Assembly (NCBI RefSeq): GCF_029873635.1
Contig: NC_080422.1
Span: 59,708,019-59,772,018 of the forward strand
Source: Malania oleifera
Taxonomy: Eukaryota; Streptophyta; Magnoliopsida; Santalales; Ximeniaceae
Length of the DNA: 64,000 bases
Reading direction: 5' to 3'
The notes under the pieces are model-generated. The model did not search any database, was not told the DNA's origin, and was given only the letters and a program-made list of their open reading frames with translations. Positions 1 through 9,510 of the stretch are shown here, piece after piece; positions within the stretch are counted from its first letter, which is position 1, and each line of letters begins with the position of its first letter. A program made the position numbers and the translations under genes.

Positions 1-359
1 AAGTTGAGCCCTAGTTATATTGTTCCTTTTGAGATACTAGAGAAAGTAGGACCAGTTGCCTATAGGCTAGCTTTGTCGCTAGCTCTGTCTAGAATACATG
101 ACGTATTTCATGTCGCTATGTTAAGGAAATGCGTTCCTTTCCCATCCCACATAATTAGTTATGCAGAGATAGAGCTTAAGATTCACCAGCTTATGAATAA
201 GCGTCAGTACAGATTTTAGATAGAAAGACACAGGAACTGCGCATGAAAGAGATCCAATTAATGAAAGTTTTGTGGAGAAACCATGCTGTAGAAGAAGCTT
301 CATGGGAACTCGAGGATGAAATCAAACGGAAATATCCACGATTATTTAAAGAGGTTTAG
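1..359 (+). pseudogene. Integrase C-terminus and chromodomain remnant (Gypsy-1)
   Basis: The reading begins inside the polyprotein with the post-integrase motif IVPFEILEKVGPVAYRL, then DVFHVAMLRK. It ends near 357 with the chromodomain core KVLWRNHAVEEASWE, which is interrupted by at least one frame change around 178-215. In this family the chromodomain is thought to guide integration to particular chromatin. The fragment is non-functional: it is truncated on the left by the window edge and the frame is broken. Confidence 0.8.
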
Positions 360-634
360 TGGTAAATAGGTAAAGTATGAGTAGATAGGTAATAGTAATT
401 TTATGTTGTTTAGCACAACGGAATTGTAATGTAATATAAAGGATGGGTAGTATTTTAGTTTTGGGGGAATTTTCTTTTATAGTTGTAATCTCCCAGAACT
501 ACCTATGTAACCACGGTATTCCTCCATCGTAAGTGAGGGTAGGTAATAAAATAAGTAGACCATTTTTCCTTTAAAGAATGATGAGTTATATAAATAGTAA
601 ATTTCGAGGACGAAATTTTATAAGGAAGGGAGAA

Positions 635-1112
635 TGTAATAACTCAGAAGATTTACACAGGGCCTCGTCGATGAACACAGGGAGTTCGTTGACGAGCGCA
701 TAAGGAGACCTCGTAGACGAAACCATGTCTCATCGACGAGAAGATACTGAGAGGGGTTTTGGGTAGTTTGAAATTCGTCAACAAGGAAGTAAGGTTCATC
801 GACGAAATCACTTAAGAACTCGTCTACGAGATGACGTTTCTCATCGACGAATCCGGGCCTATAAATAGTGAAAACCTGGGTTAATTTGTAGAAGTTGGCG
901 TAAATCTTCCTCTCTCTCTCTCTAAACACCTCTCCCTCATTCTCTCTTCGATTTTGGCCCCGTTTCTTGTCAGATCAAAAATCTGAGGCCACCACGATGC
1001 TCCTGGTGAAGTTCTCTTCAAGACTGCTAGAGCTGATCATTGGTGGAAGTGGTTTGAAATTCATCGTAAATTCAAGGTAAGGTGTTTTATTCAGAATATG
1101 CTTTCCCTTCAT
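635..1112 (+). repeat. Truncated 3' LTR of Gypsy-1
   Basis: It starts TGTAATAACTCAG directly after a purine tract. It carries decayed copies of the TCGTCGACGA palindrome (about 660-860), a TATA box TATAAATAG near 870, a CT-rich tract (908-925), the conserved leader block (about 972-1048) and the splice-donor-like AAG/GTAAGG at 1077. Similarity to the other gypsy LTRs stops near 1112. Confidence 0.8.
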
Positions 1113-1975
1113 TCTTATTCTTATTTTCCTTTTTACTTGTATCTCCTTTCTCAGTTTTTGAACCTTTAAACTTTCTAGTAAACTTCTTATTTCTTTTAAA
1201 TAATTTACCACGTCTTTTAGTAATGAAGGCCAGTTCTTCATTATCTAATTCACTTGCACCTTCCTCTTCTTCACTCGAGCTTAAGGGCTATAGATTTCTT
1301 GTTTTTGTTTTTAGTTTTTCTTTCTTTCATAGCCATCTCATAGGTGAGAAGGGATCCAATCAATTCATCTAGTGAGGTATTCTTAAGGTTTCTTCCTTCT
1401 GTAATAGATATGTCTTTAGGTTCCCAAATGGGTGGAAGACCTTTAAGGATGATTTAGATCATCTCATAAGTAGAGTAAGTTTTCCCTAAGGCATTAAGGG
1501 AGTTTATGATATGAGTGAACCTAGTGTACATATTTGTAATAGATTCATCTGGATTCATCCTAAAAGCTTCATATTCGCTAGCAAGCATGTCAATTCTATT
1601 ATCTCTCACATCAACGGTACCTTCATAGGTTACCTCTAGTTTGTCCCATTTCTCTTTCGCTACTTTGCATGCCATGACCCTATTGAATTCATTTATATCA
1701 AGAGCACAGTATAAAACATTTATAGCACTGGAGTTAACTTGCAACATCTTATGGTTGTTTTCAGTCATGTCTTTTCTTCTTTGGGTATTTCTTTTCCATC
1801 TACAAGTTTGGCAGGGATAAGATCACTATGTGTGACAACCCTCCATGCTTTCCAGTCCATGGTTTGCAGGTAGATTCTCATTTTTTGTTTCCAAAAAGTG
1901 TAGTCAATACCACAAAAGATCAGAGGTCTGGTTGAGGATTGACCCTCTCCAAAGGGGGCTACGCCTATGTGTTCT
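1113..1975 (-). pseudogene. SIRE-2 gag remnant (UBN2-type)
   Basis: The minus strand reads a copia gag. An N-terminal part contains FCGIDYTFWKQKMRIYLQ and the WKAWRVV motif (about 1960-1800). After a frame change near 1770 comes a helical part containing EFNRVMACKVAKEKWDKLEV, then YTRFTHIINSLNALGKTY. The usual start codon position reads ATA, so initiation is lost. The zinc knuckle and everything downstream are missing. The order and motifs match retrotransposon gag proteins of the UBN2 family. Confidence 0.8.
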
Positions 1976-2033
1976 ATTTAGATCTTATATAGCTTCTAAT
2001 TAAGATTTGCTATAACCCCTCTCTGATACCAAT

Positions 2034-3022
2034 TGAAAACTAAGGCGTAGTCCCAAAAGTGGGGTGAATTGAGTTGTTAAAATTTTCTTATAAATCTTTT
2101 TCTAAATTCACAACCTTTTGTAATTTTCTTAATCACACTAGAATGATTTGATTTTCAATGCTTAATTAAACCAATCACAATCCACACTCAATCAATGAAT
2201 TAATCAAATAAAAACCAATGATTCTTAACATGATACATTCAACAATGTCAATCAATACCCAATCAACCAACCAATTTACCAATCACAAGTTTCTTAACCA
2301 ATATTTTTGTAGCAACACTTTCAACGATTCGACATATGAATAACTCAAGGTAGAGTTTGATAAAAGCCCTGCATCTATGAACTTTATGCACTTCCTTTTA
2401 ACCAAGGTTTTCGCAAACGATTAATCAACGTATTCCCTTTAAGGTTTTTGCAAAAGATTAATCAACGTACTTTTTCAAATTAAAAGTTTCTCAATCTCAA
2501 CTTTCAGCTTCATGTACTTAGATACACAACCACGCAATTTATATATGCAGAAAAATTAAAGAGTAAGAGTAGAAAGTGAGATTGAGCTTTCATAAGGTTT
2601 AGCTTATATCAACCGACATCCTTGCCTTAGGCAAGACGACTTAAGGATTCCACTATAACGCTTCTTTATAGGCAAAGCAAACCATTACAATCCCTTCTTC
2701 AATTAGGGTGGAGCCCCCTCTCCAAGTGATACCCCACACTTGGTACAACGATCCAATAACCTTGAATCGTCAAGAAAATAAGGAGACAAGAAAGAATTCT
2801 TGTGTACAAGAAGTGCTCTTAGATAGAGCTGGTTAGTACAAGATTAAGCACAACTAATACTTCAAAGTAAATTTCAAATAATAATGAATTTGAAGGTTAA
2901 GAATGTCACCGGATTTCTTCCTTTCATTTGAATCAAACTTAGAAGTTTTTGCTCTCTGATCAGTGATCAAAGACTCAGTATATCTTAGAAAATTCTCAGC
3001 AAGAATATGTGTGCAAGAGAGC

Positions 3023-3073
<51 letters not shown>

Positions 3074-3886
3074 GCAATATAACTTGAAAACTAATTTTCA
3101 AATCTCGGTGTATATTTGAGAAACCATGTATTTATAGTCTCAAAAAGTGATAAATTCATGTTGTATTTGGAGTGTTTCCCAAGTTTTTATAAAGTTTGGG
3201 GCACAAGCAACTCAAATTTGAAATTTAAAAGTCATTTAAAAAACTAGTCGTTTACAAGGGTCAGTCGCCTGACCTTTGAACACAGTGTATTTCTTTTAGT
3301 TCAAAATAGGGTCAGTTGCCTAAGGTACCAGGGGTCAGTCACCTGATCCTTCATTGTCTGTTCAAATTCAATTCAGGAATTTTTTCAGTTGCCTGACCAA
3401 GCACAGGTTAGTCGCCTGAATAGATGAAAATACTATTTTTCAGGTTTGTTTTCGAAATCCTTAGCCATCTTACTTTGATACTTTTAAAGAGTATTTTACG
3501 AGGTTTTCAAAGTAAGGTCTCTAAGTTCATATTAACCCCTAATGAGCTTTAAGGCATTCAAAATGATATTTAAAGTGAAGTACTTACATAAGACTTCCTA
3601 AAGACATTAAAAACTCTCAAAACTTTGAAGTCTTCATGTATATCATTGCTTTGAATCATCTTTGCCTTGAACTTGAGTATTCTTTAAGCTTCATATGTCT
3701 TAACCATTTTGGACCTCTTTGAGCTTTCATTTGATCACCTTGTGATTGAATTATAGCTTTATGGTACTTGTAATCTTTGCACATTCAATTCTTGCACCTT
3801 TTGAACTTGACATACTAGGTTTCCTAAAATATCATCACTTAAACCATAACTTCTTAAATTATCCTTTATTTGTTATCATTAAAACA
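2034..3886 (-). repeat. 5' LTR of SIRE-2
   Basis: On the minus strand it runs from TGTTTTAATGATAACA (ending at plus 3886) to TTAGTTTTCA (plus 2034), about 1.85 kb. The end abuts the primer-binding site. It contains an array of short elements around GGTCAGTCGCCTGACC (about 3243-3425), a minus-strand TATA box CTATAAATAC near 3130 and, just downstream in element orientation, a long CT tract. This order matches the promoter layout of the gypsy LTRs although the families are unrelated. Confidence 0.72.
3026..3070. repeat. (AG)n microsatellite
   Basis: An almost perfect AG dinucleotide run of about 45 bp inside the SIRE-2 LTR. Read with the element (minus strand) it is a CT tract about 60 bp downstream of the TATA box, where plant promoters often have a pyrimidine patch. 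Confidence 0.95.
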
Positions 3887-4373
3887 AGATTCGAAAGCCA
3901 TGTCAGGCCAATAGGGATGACCCATTCTAAAATGTCATAACAAAATATCACTATCCTTAGAAACAGATGCTGAATCATAAATAGCAATTTGACGTTGTTC
4001 ACTCACATTAGCCTCCTTAAAGTAGTAGAGTTCCTCACACTCCTTAGCACTGCCAATCGTCTTCCCCGAGATAGGTCCTGAAAAACACAATGAGAGGGAA
4101 GAAATTTAATAGAACAATTAGAATTCTTAGTTAATTGGCTGATGGATAGTAAGTTGTAGGATATATTAGGAACATGAAGAACAAATTCCAGTGTGATGGA
4201 GTCAGAGAGTCAGATATTTCCTTTGCCTACGATAGACGAGAGTGATCCATCTACAATTTTAACTTTCAAATTTCCAGCATAGGATGAATATGATGAGAAA
4301 ACATGATAGGCATCGGTCATGTGGCTAGAGGCACCAAATTCAATAATCCAAGGAGTTTTGGATCTAAAGCTTA
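3887..4373 (-). pseudogene. Copia-A protease and pre-integrase remnant
   Basis: The minus strand reads a Ty1/copia protease with WIIEFGASSHMT (the usual D-S-G active site is altered to E-F-G), then LEFVLHVPNISYNLLSISQL. A frame-broken GAG pre-integrase segment ends near WHFRMGHP. The piece is flanked by two insertions, Gypsy-2 on the right (from 4374) and SIRE-2 on the left (up to 3886). Its gag partner is at 12571-13229. The active-site change and frame breaks make it inactive. Confidence 0.82.
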
Positions 4374-6066
4374 TGTAATAACCCAAGAAATTAAACAGAG
4401 CCTCGTCGACGAACACGGGGGATTCGTTGACAATGGTGCATGAGGATCTCGTCGACAAGGACACGTCTCGTTGATGAGAAGATACCGAGAGGGGATTTAT
4501 GGAAGTTTGAAATTCATCAACGAGGGGTGAAGGTTCGTCGACAAACTTCTTCAAGGACTCGTCGATGAGATTACGTGTCTCATTGACGAACTCGGGGCTA
4601 TAAAGAGCAAAAACTCGGATTTTCACACGAAAACTCGCATAGGAAACTCTCTCTCTCTCTTTCTCTCTCTCTCTCCTAAACGCCTCTTTCCCCTTCTCTC
4701 TTCAATCCCAACTCCGTTTCTCACCGGATCGACGATCTAAGACCACCACGACACTTCTGGGAAAGTTCTCTACAAGTTTGCTGAAGCGGATCGTTGGTGG
4801 AGATGGTTTGAATTTCATCCCAATCTCAGGGTAAGGAATTTTCTTTAGTATTTGCCTTTCCTATAATTATAAGAAAGGTAGTACACGAAGAAATACTAAT
4901 GTTTTGTTTTGGGGGATGTTGTTTTCAGGGTGTTGAGTGGGGAACCCTGTGGATGTAGGACCAATCAAAGTAGGGGGTTTTTGCAGAAATTATGTAAGGG
5001 AAATATGTTATGCTAGGAGTTTTTTAAACATGTTACCTGAGATTTTATGTATATACATGTATATCAGTTTATTATCCAGTTTTTACAGAATAAAGTTTTT
5101 ATTGTTTGTGTGGACTGAGCAGATATTTACCTGATATAGAATTTATACAACTTTTTCCAGCATGTCATGTTATATAGTATATACACATATAGACAGATAT
5201 ACACAGATATTTATCAGACAAGTATTATAGATTTTATTTAGATCAGTATATTACAGTATTTACAGAATGTCATGTTTGCTAATGCCATAACACTTAGATT
5301 ATACAGATAGATTATACAATTATAACATCCAGATGCTACAGTTATATTATTTAGATATTACAGCATTTTCAGTGCACAATTATAGTGTTATGGTTATTTT
5401 GGAAATATGATGAAAATAGTAAAGATAATTATAGTATATATATTTATACAATATCAGATCCCTGAGAAAATATTACAGACAGATACAGTTTACAGAGCAC
5501 TGTACCGTTGCTATTTACAGAATAGAGTGCAACCACAATCTCAGATAGTGTGTGGGTACCGTCAACCGTGCTCGGAGAGGATGCAGCTCCCCAATTTTGG
5601 GTTGAGGGGGCCGGTTTGACGAGGTAGCAGTCCAGTTCTGTGCCTAGGAGTGGATGCAGTTTGGCCAGACTGAGGTAATGTAGAGTATAGTGACTTACCT
5701 AGTAGACCAACCAGAGTGAAGTCTCACCTACGGGTCGCACAACCCTGTCATGAGGGGTCAAATCATAACATACAAATTTCCAAGGAAAAAGCACAGTTAT
5801 GTATATGTATACAGTTTTATAGCATTTTATAAAGATAGTATGATATTAGTAGTATGAAAAATAGAGAGTTCAGATGATACAGTTATATTTTAAGCTACGA
5901 TAAATGTAAGATATATTTTTATTGATTTTCCATCTTACACAGTTTCAAATGTTATTATTATAGTTATGTAACTTGGTCGCCACACACTAGTAATAGCATA
6001 TTTCCACTTATTAAGCGTCGACTCATAAGGTAATTATGAGATGGGAAATACTGAATTCTAGTATTG

Positions 6067-6103
<37 letters not shown>

Positions 6104-6249
6104 ATATGAGATTTAGGTTTTTCCGCTGCATAGGTTGCCCATTATGTACAGAAATACCTCAGTGCCCGTTGAGGCCTAGGATGCTATAGCAGGAGTAATT
6201 TATTTATTGGTTTATAAAAAAAATGGAGAAATTTTTTTGGCTTGTTACA
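4374..6249 (+). repeat. 5' LTR of Gypsy-2
   Basis: It runs from TGTAATAACCCAAG to CTTGTTACA (TG...CA ends), 1876 bp. Within it are a palindrome array (about 4396-4590), TATA box (4598-4605), CT tract (4643-4675), conserved leader (about 4727-4800), splice-donor-like AGG/GTAAGG (4831), AT-rich sequence and a TA microsatellite (about 6068-6100). The 3' LTR is 661 bp shorter because about 760 bp of this copy (5283-6041) is represented there by about 97 unrelated bp. Confidence 0.9.
4396..4605 (+). promoter_or_regulatory. Gypsy-2 LTR promoter: palindrome array plus TATA box
   Basis: About eight copies of, or transition variants of, the 10-bp palindrome TCGTCGACGA lie in about 195 bp, followed by the TATA box CTATAAAG (4598-4605). 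The CT-rich run 40 bp further on is likely the start-site pyrimidine patch. Equivalent arrays sit at the same place in every gypsy LTR here: 665-865, 11382-11572, 13338-13530, 28998-29145, 29694-29855 and inverted at 33478-33695. A transcription-factor or silencing target is inference; the array and the TATA box are seen directly. Confidence 0.7.
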
Positions 6250-6587
6250 TTTTTTGTATCAGAGCCTAGGTTGCTAATTTCTGTAGACTCTAAAGTGCAG
6301 TGGAAAACAACACCAGAAAAAGAGTGGCATAGTGAATCAGTGAAAGTGATGTTGGGGAAATTAGGATGAGAATTTTAGGTTTTGTTCTACGGTTTGGAGG
6401 TAGAGTTTTGGGGTGGTTTCTGTGATTTTTCTTGGGTGACGATTCCAAGAAAACCATAGTAAACTATCGTTGATTCCAATTTTTATGTTGTAGGGCTCAA
6501 CCTTAAATTAGTAATAAGAGGGTAGGAGTACTTTAGCTAGTATAGTATTGTAGATTCGAATACTCATATAATTTAGTATTATTGCAG
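4831..6587 (+). other. Predicted intron of Gypsy-2 removing LTR remainder and PBS
   Basis: The donor CAGG/GTAAGG (GT at 4831) closes the conserved LTR leader. The acceptor TTATTGCAG/G (AG at 6586-6587) lies one base before the gag ATG at 6589. Removal would join a leader of about 200 nt to gag and delete about 1.76 kb that contains many ATGs and the primer-binding site. Gypsy-3 has the same arrangement with its own acceptor. The two sites are seen; splicing is inferred. Confidence 0.55.
6255..6265 (+). other. Primer-binding site of Gypsy-2
   Basis: TGTATCAGAGC a few bases after the LTR end matches the 3' end complement of plant initiator tRNA-Met (TGGTATCAGAGC) with one G missing. It would prime minus-strand DNA synthesis. 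Confidence 0.8.
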
Positions 6588-6588
6588 G

Positions 6589-7534
6589 ATGGACTCAGGA
6601 GGTAGTAGCACTCACGCTAGTGGTGATGATGGAGCAAGTCCTTCTGGTGGAGGAGGTGAGGATTCAGATGCTTTGCTATGTAGTATAGCTCAACAAGTTA
6701 TGGGTGAGATAGCTCAGAGCTCTAAAGAGCACGGAGGTCCATCTCCAGCTCTGGGATGTACTATAGAGAAATTTATGAAGATGAACCCGCCGAAATTTTC
6801 CGGAGCAGTTGACCCTGCAGTTTCGGGGAACTGGATGTAGGAGGTAGAGAAGATTCTGATAGTACTTCACTGCACTGATGAGCATAGGGTCCTATACACT
6901 AAGTAGAGATTGGCAGGGGAGGCCAAGAGATGGTGGACGACCACTAAACTGTTGGAGGAGCAGAGGATGATTCCAGTGCCGATGACCTGGGCTTGATTCA
7001 GGGATGTATTCTTCGATAGATATTATCGTGCCTCAGTCAGAGAGGTTCGGGTACAGGAGTTTCTGAGCTTGTCCCAAGGATCGTTGACAGTTCAGCAGTA
7101 TGCAGTGAAATTTATCGAGCTATCACATTTTTGTCCTTATATCATTCCAGACGAAGTTAAGAAAGCTAGAATGTTCAAAAGAAATATAAGGCGTGATATA
7201 TACTGACAGGTGATGGTATTGAGGGTACAAGATTTTTTAGAGCTGGTTGATCGGGCTATTATAGCAGAAGAGAGTTTGCCGAGAGAGACTAAGATATAGA
7301 GCCAAAAGAAGAGGACCACACCCTTGAGTTTTCTGGTGGGTCCCAGTCGAGGCCCATGGAGAGGAGGTAGATCTGGAGGGGGTCAAGGGCAAATGGTAGA
7401 GCACCGTGGATTTCAGGGTGGATAACCTCTTGCCACTTGTCCCTGATGTGGACAGAGACACCCAGGTGAGTGTCAGCTGGGGAAGAATGTCTGTTATCGC
7501 TGCGAGAAGCCCGGCCATATGGTTCGATCATGAC
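6589..7534 (+). pseudogene. Gypsy-2 gag
   Basis: The frame starts at ATG 6589 (MDSGGSS...) with an acidic, Gly/Ser-rich N-terminus. It continues through the retrotransposon gag core, with LAGEAKRWW and the FRDVFFDRYY region, to a basic Arg/Gly stretch and tandem CCHC knuckles near 7430-7530 (last one CYRCEKPGH). Stops at 6838, 6904 and beyond break it. Gag would form the nucleocapsid that packages the element RNA. The start is supported by the conserved splice acceptor just before it and by the same start in Gypsy-3 (15726). Confidence 0.85.
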
Positions 7535-7536
7535 AG

Positions 7537-9510
7537 ATGACATCGAATTATGTACTAGCACCCAAACCATTTTGGGGTGGATACCAGGCGCCCCGCAGAG
7601 GTCAGCAGAGGAATACTACACTGGCGAGAGTCTCTACATTAATGCCAGGTGACGCCGAGACAGCCGGATACGTAGTCATAGGTACCCTTATTGTTTTACC
7701 ATATAAAGTTATTATTTTATTTGATATAGGTACCACTCATTCCTTTATATCGGCGGGGTATGTAAAAATAACTGGGGTAGAGACACAGCTATTAGATGAA
7801 GAACTGTCCGTGGGTACGCCGACGGGATATGTAGTAAGATGCAAGAACGAGATTCAGAATTTTCCAGTAAGTATTCAAAAGAGAGTACTACCAGCTAATC
7901 TCGTGGTCCCAGATATGTAGGGGTTTGATGTGATACTGGGTATGGATTGGCTAGTAACTCATCATGCTAGTATAGATTGCAATCAGAAAGAAGTAATTTT
8001 CAGACCATCGGGTGAGCAAGAATACCGATTTGTGGGTTCACGTGTGCGTGCCTCGCCATAACTGGTGTCGGCTATTCAGGTGAGGAGATTGCTACAGGAT
8101 GGTTGCCAGGGGTATGTTGTGTATATAAAAAAGTTGCTAAAAGAAGAATTAAAATAAGTTGATATATCAGTGGTGAAAGAATTTCTAGATGTCTTTCCAG
8201 AGGAATTGCCTAGCTTACCACCAGACCGAGAAATTGAGTTTACTGTAGATCTGTTGTCGGGGTCAACACCGTTATCTAAAGCACCATACCGTATGGCTCC
8301 AATTGAACTGAAAGAATTGAAAGATCAGTTACAAGAATTGTTGGATAAGGTGTTTATCAGGCCTAGTGTGTTGCCCTGGGGAGCATCAGTTCTGTTTGTG
8401 AAAAAAAAAAGACGGGACCATGAGATTGTGTATCGATTATAGGGAGATAAACAAACTGATAGTCAAGAATAAATATCCTCTCCCTAGGATCGATGATTTG
8501 TTTAATCAACTCTAAGGGACCCAGGTTTACTCTAAAATTGACCCACGATCAGGTTATCATCAAGTGAAAGTTAAAGTTGAGGACATTTCAAAGACCGCAT
8601 TCCGAACCAGATATGGGCATTACGAGTTCTTGGTAATGCCATTTGGGTTGACTAACGCACTAGTAGTATTTATGGATTTAATGAATCGGGTGTTTCATTA
8701 ATATTTGGACCAGTTTGTGGTTGTATTCATTGATGATATACTGGTATACTTGAGAAATTTTGAGGAGCATGAGCATCATTTGAGGTTGGTGTTGCAGATA
8801 TTGAGAGAAAGAAAATTATATGAAAAATTCAAGAAATGTGAGTTCTGGTTAAGGCAGGTTTCTTTTCTCAGCCATGTGATCTCCGAGGCAGTTATATCAG
8901 TTGATCCCGGTAAAATAGAGGCAGTGGTGAGTTGGGAAAGGCTGAGAAGTGTTCAGGAGGTCAGGAGTTTTCTGGGATTAGCAGGCTATTCCGACGCTTC
9001 GTAGATGGCTTCTCTAGGTTATCGGATCCATTAGCATGACTTACAAGGAAAGATGTAAAGTTTGATTGGACCAGTGATTGTGAGCAAAGCTTTCAGGAGT
9101 TAAAGCGACGATTGGTTTCGGCACCGGTTCTGGCTATTACATCAGAAGGGGATGAATTTGTAATATACATTGATGCCTTTTTTAAGGGTTTGGGGTGTGT
9201 GTTAATGTAGTAGGGAAAAATCATTGCTTATGCATCTAGACAGATTAAAGAATATGAAAAGAACTATCCTGTGCATGATTTGGAGTTAGCTGCAGTGGTG
9301 TACGCTCTTAAGATCTGGAGGCATTATCTGTATGGTGGAAAGTGCGAAATTTTTACGGATCACAAGAGCCTGAAGCATTTCTTTACCCAGAAAGAATTGA
9401 ATATGAGGCAAAGAATGTGGCTAGAACTTATTAAAGACTATGACTGCACTACTAGTTACCACCCAGGGAAAGCGAATGTGGTAGCAGATGCTTTAAGCAG
9501 GAAATTAGTG
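7537..9510 (+). pseudogene. Gypsy-2 protease, reverse transcriptase and RNase H
   Basis: A retropepsin-like protease contains LFDIGTTHSFIS near 7720; the canonical active-site D-T-G reads D-I-G. The RT begins with [14 protein letters not shown] (8173) and [17 protein letters not shown] run of A residues at 8401-8410 coincides with a frameshift. The catalytic box reads VFIDDILVY near 8725. RNase H contains [20 protein letters not shown] and ends about 9510 with [10 protein letters not shown]. Several stops and at least three frame changes leave no intact enzyme. Together these domains would mature the polyprotein and make the DNA copy. Confidence 0.88.

Larger units (their letters stand above)
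1..1112 (+). mobile_element. Gypsy-1: 3' end of a Tekay/Del-like Ty3/gypsy element
   Basis: This is the 3' part of a plus-strand Ty3/gypsy chromovirus that runs off the left edge. In order it holds the integrase C-terminus with chromodomain remnant (1-359), a non-coding tail, a purine tract (622-634) and the start of the 3' LTR (635). The LTR can be followed to about 1112. It then switches abruptly to minus-strand copia gag sequence, so roughly three quarters of the LTR is missing, probably through a deletion. The lineage call rests on close similarity to the C-terminal part of Gypsy-2 and Gypsy-3 in this window. Confidence 0.85.
1113..3886 (-). mobile_element. SIRE-2: truncated SIRE-like Ty1/copia element
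   Basis: This is a minus-strand copia element of the large-LTR SIRE/Maximus type. The 5' LTR is at the right (3886 down to 2034), followed by the primer-binding site (minus-strand TTGGTATCAGAGAGG, about 2019-2033) and a gag remnant. It is cut at about 1113 against the Gypsy-1 LTR, so most of pol and the 3' LTR are gone. Its right end lies inside the pre-integrase region of Copia-A. The other end is lost, so no target duplication can be confirmed. Confidence 0.78.

Noticed and set aside
1082..1372. Open frame of 96 codons on the plus strand
   Set aside because: It is the antisense of the SIRE-2 gag remnant, and it spans the junction with the Gypsy-1 LTR.
4396..4590. Regularly spaced palindromes resembling a CRISPR repeat array
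   Set aside because: Units are only 10 bp, spacing is irregular, and they lie in the U3 of an LTR with a TATA box following; the genome is a plant.
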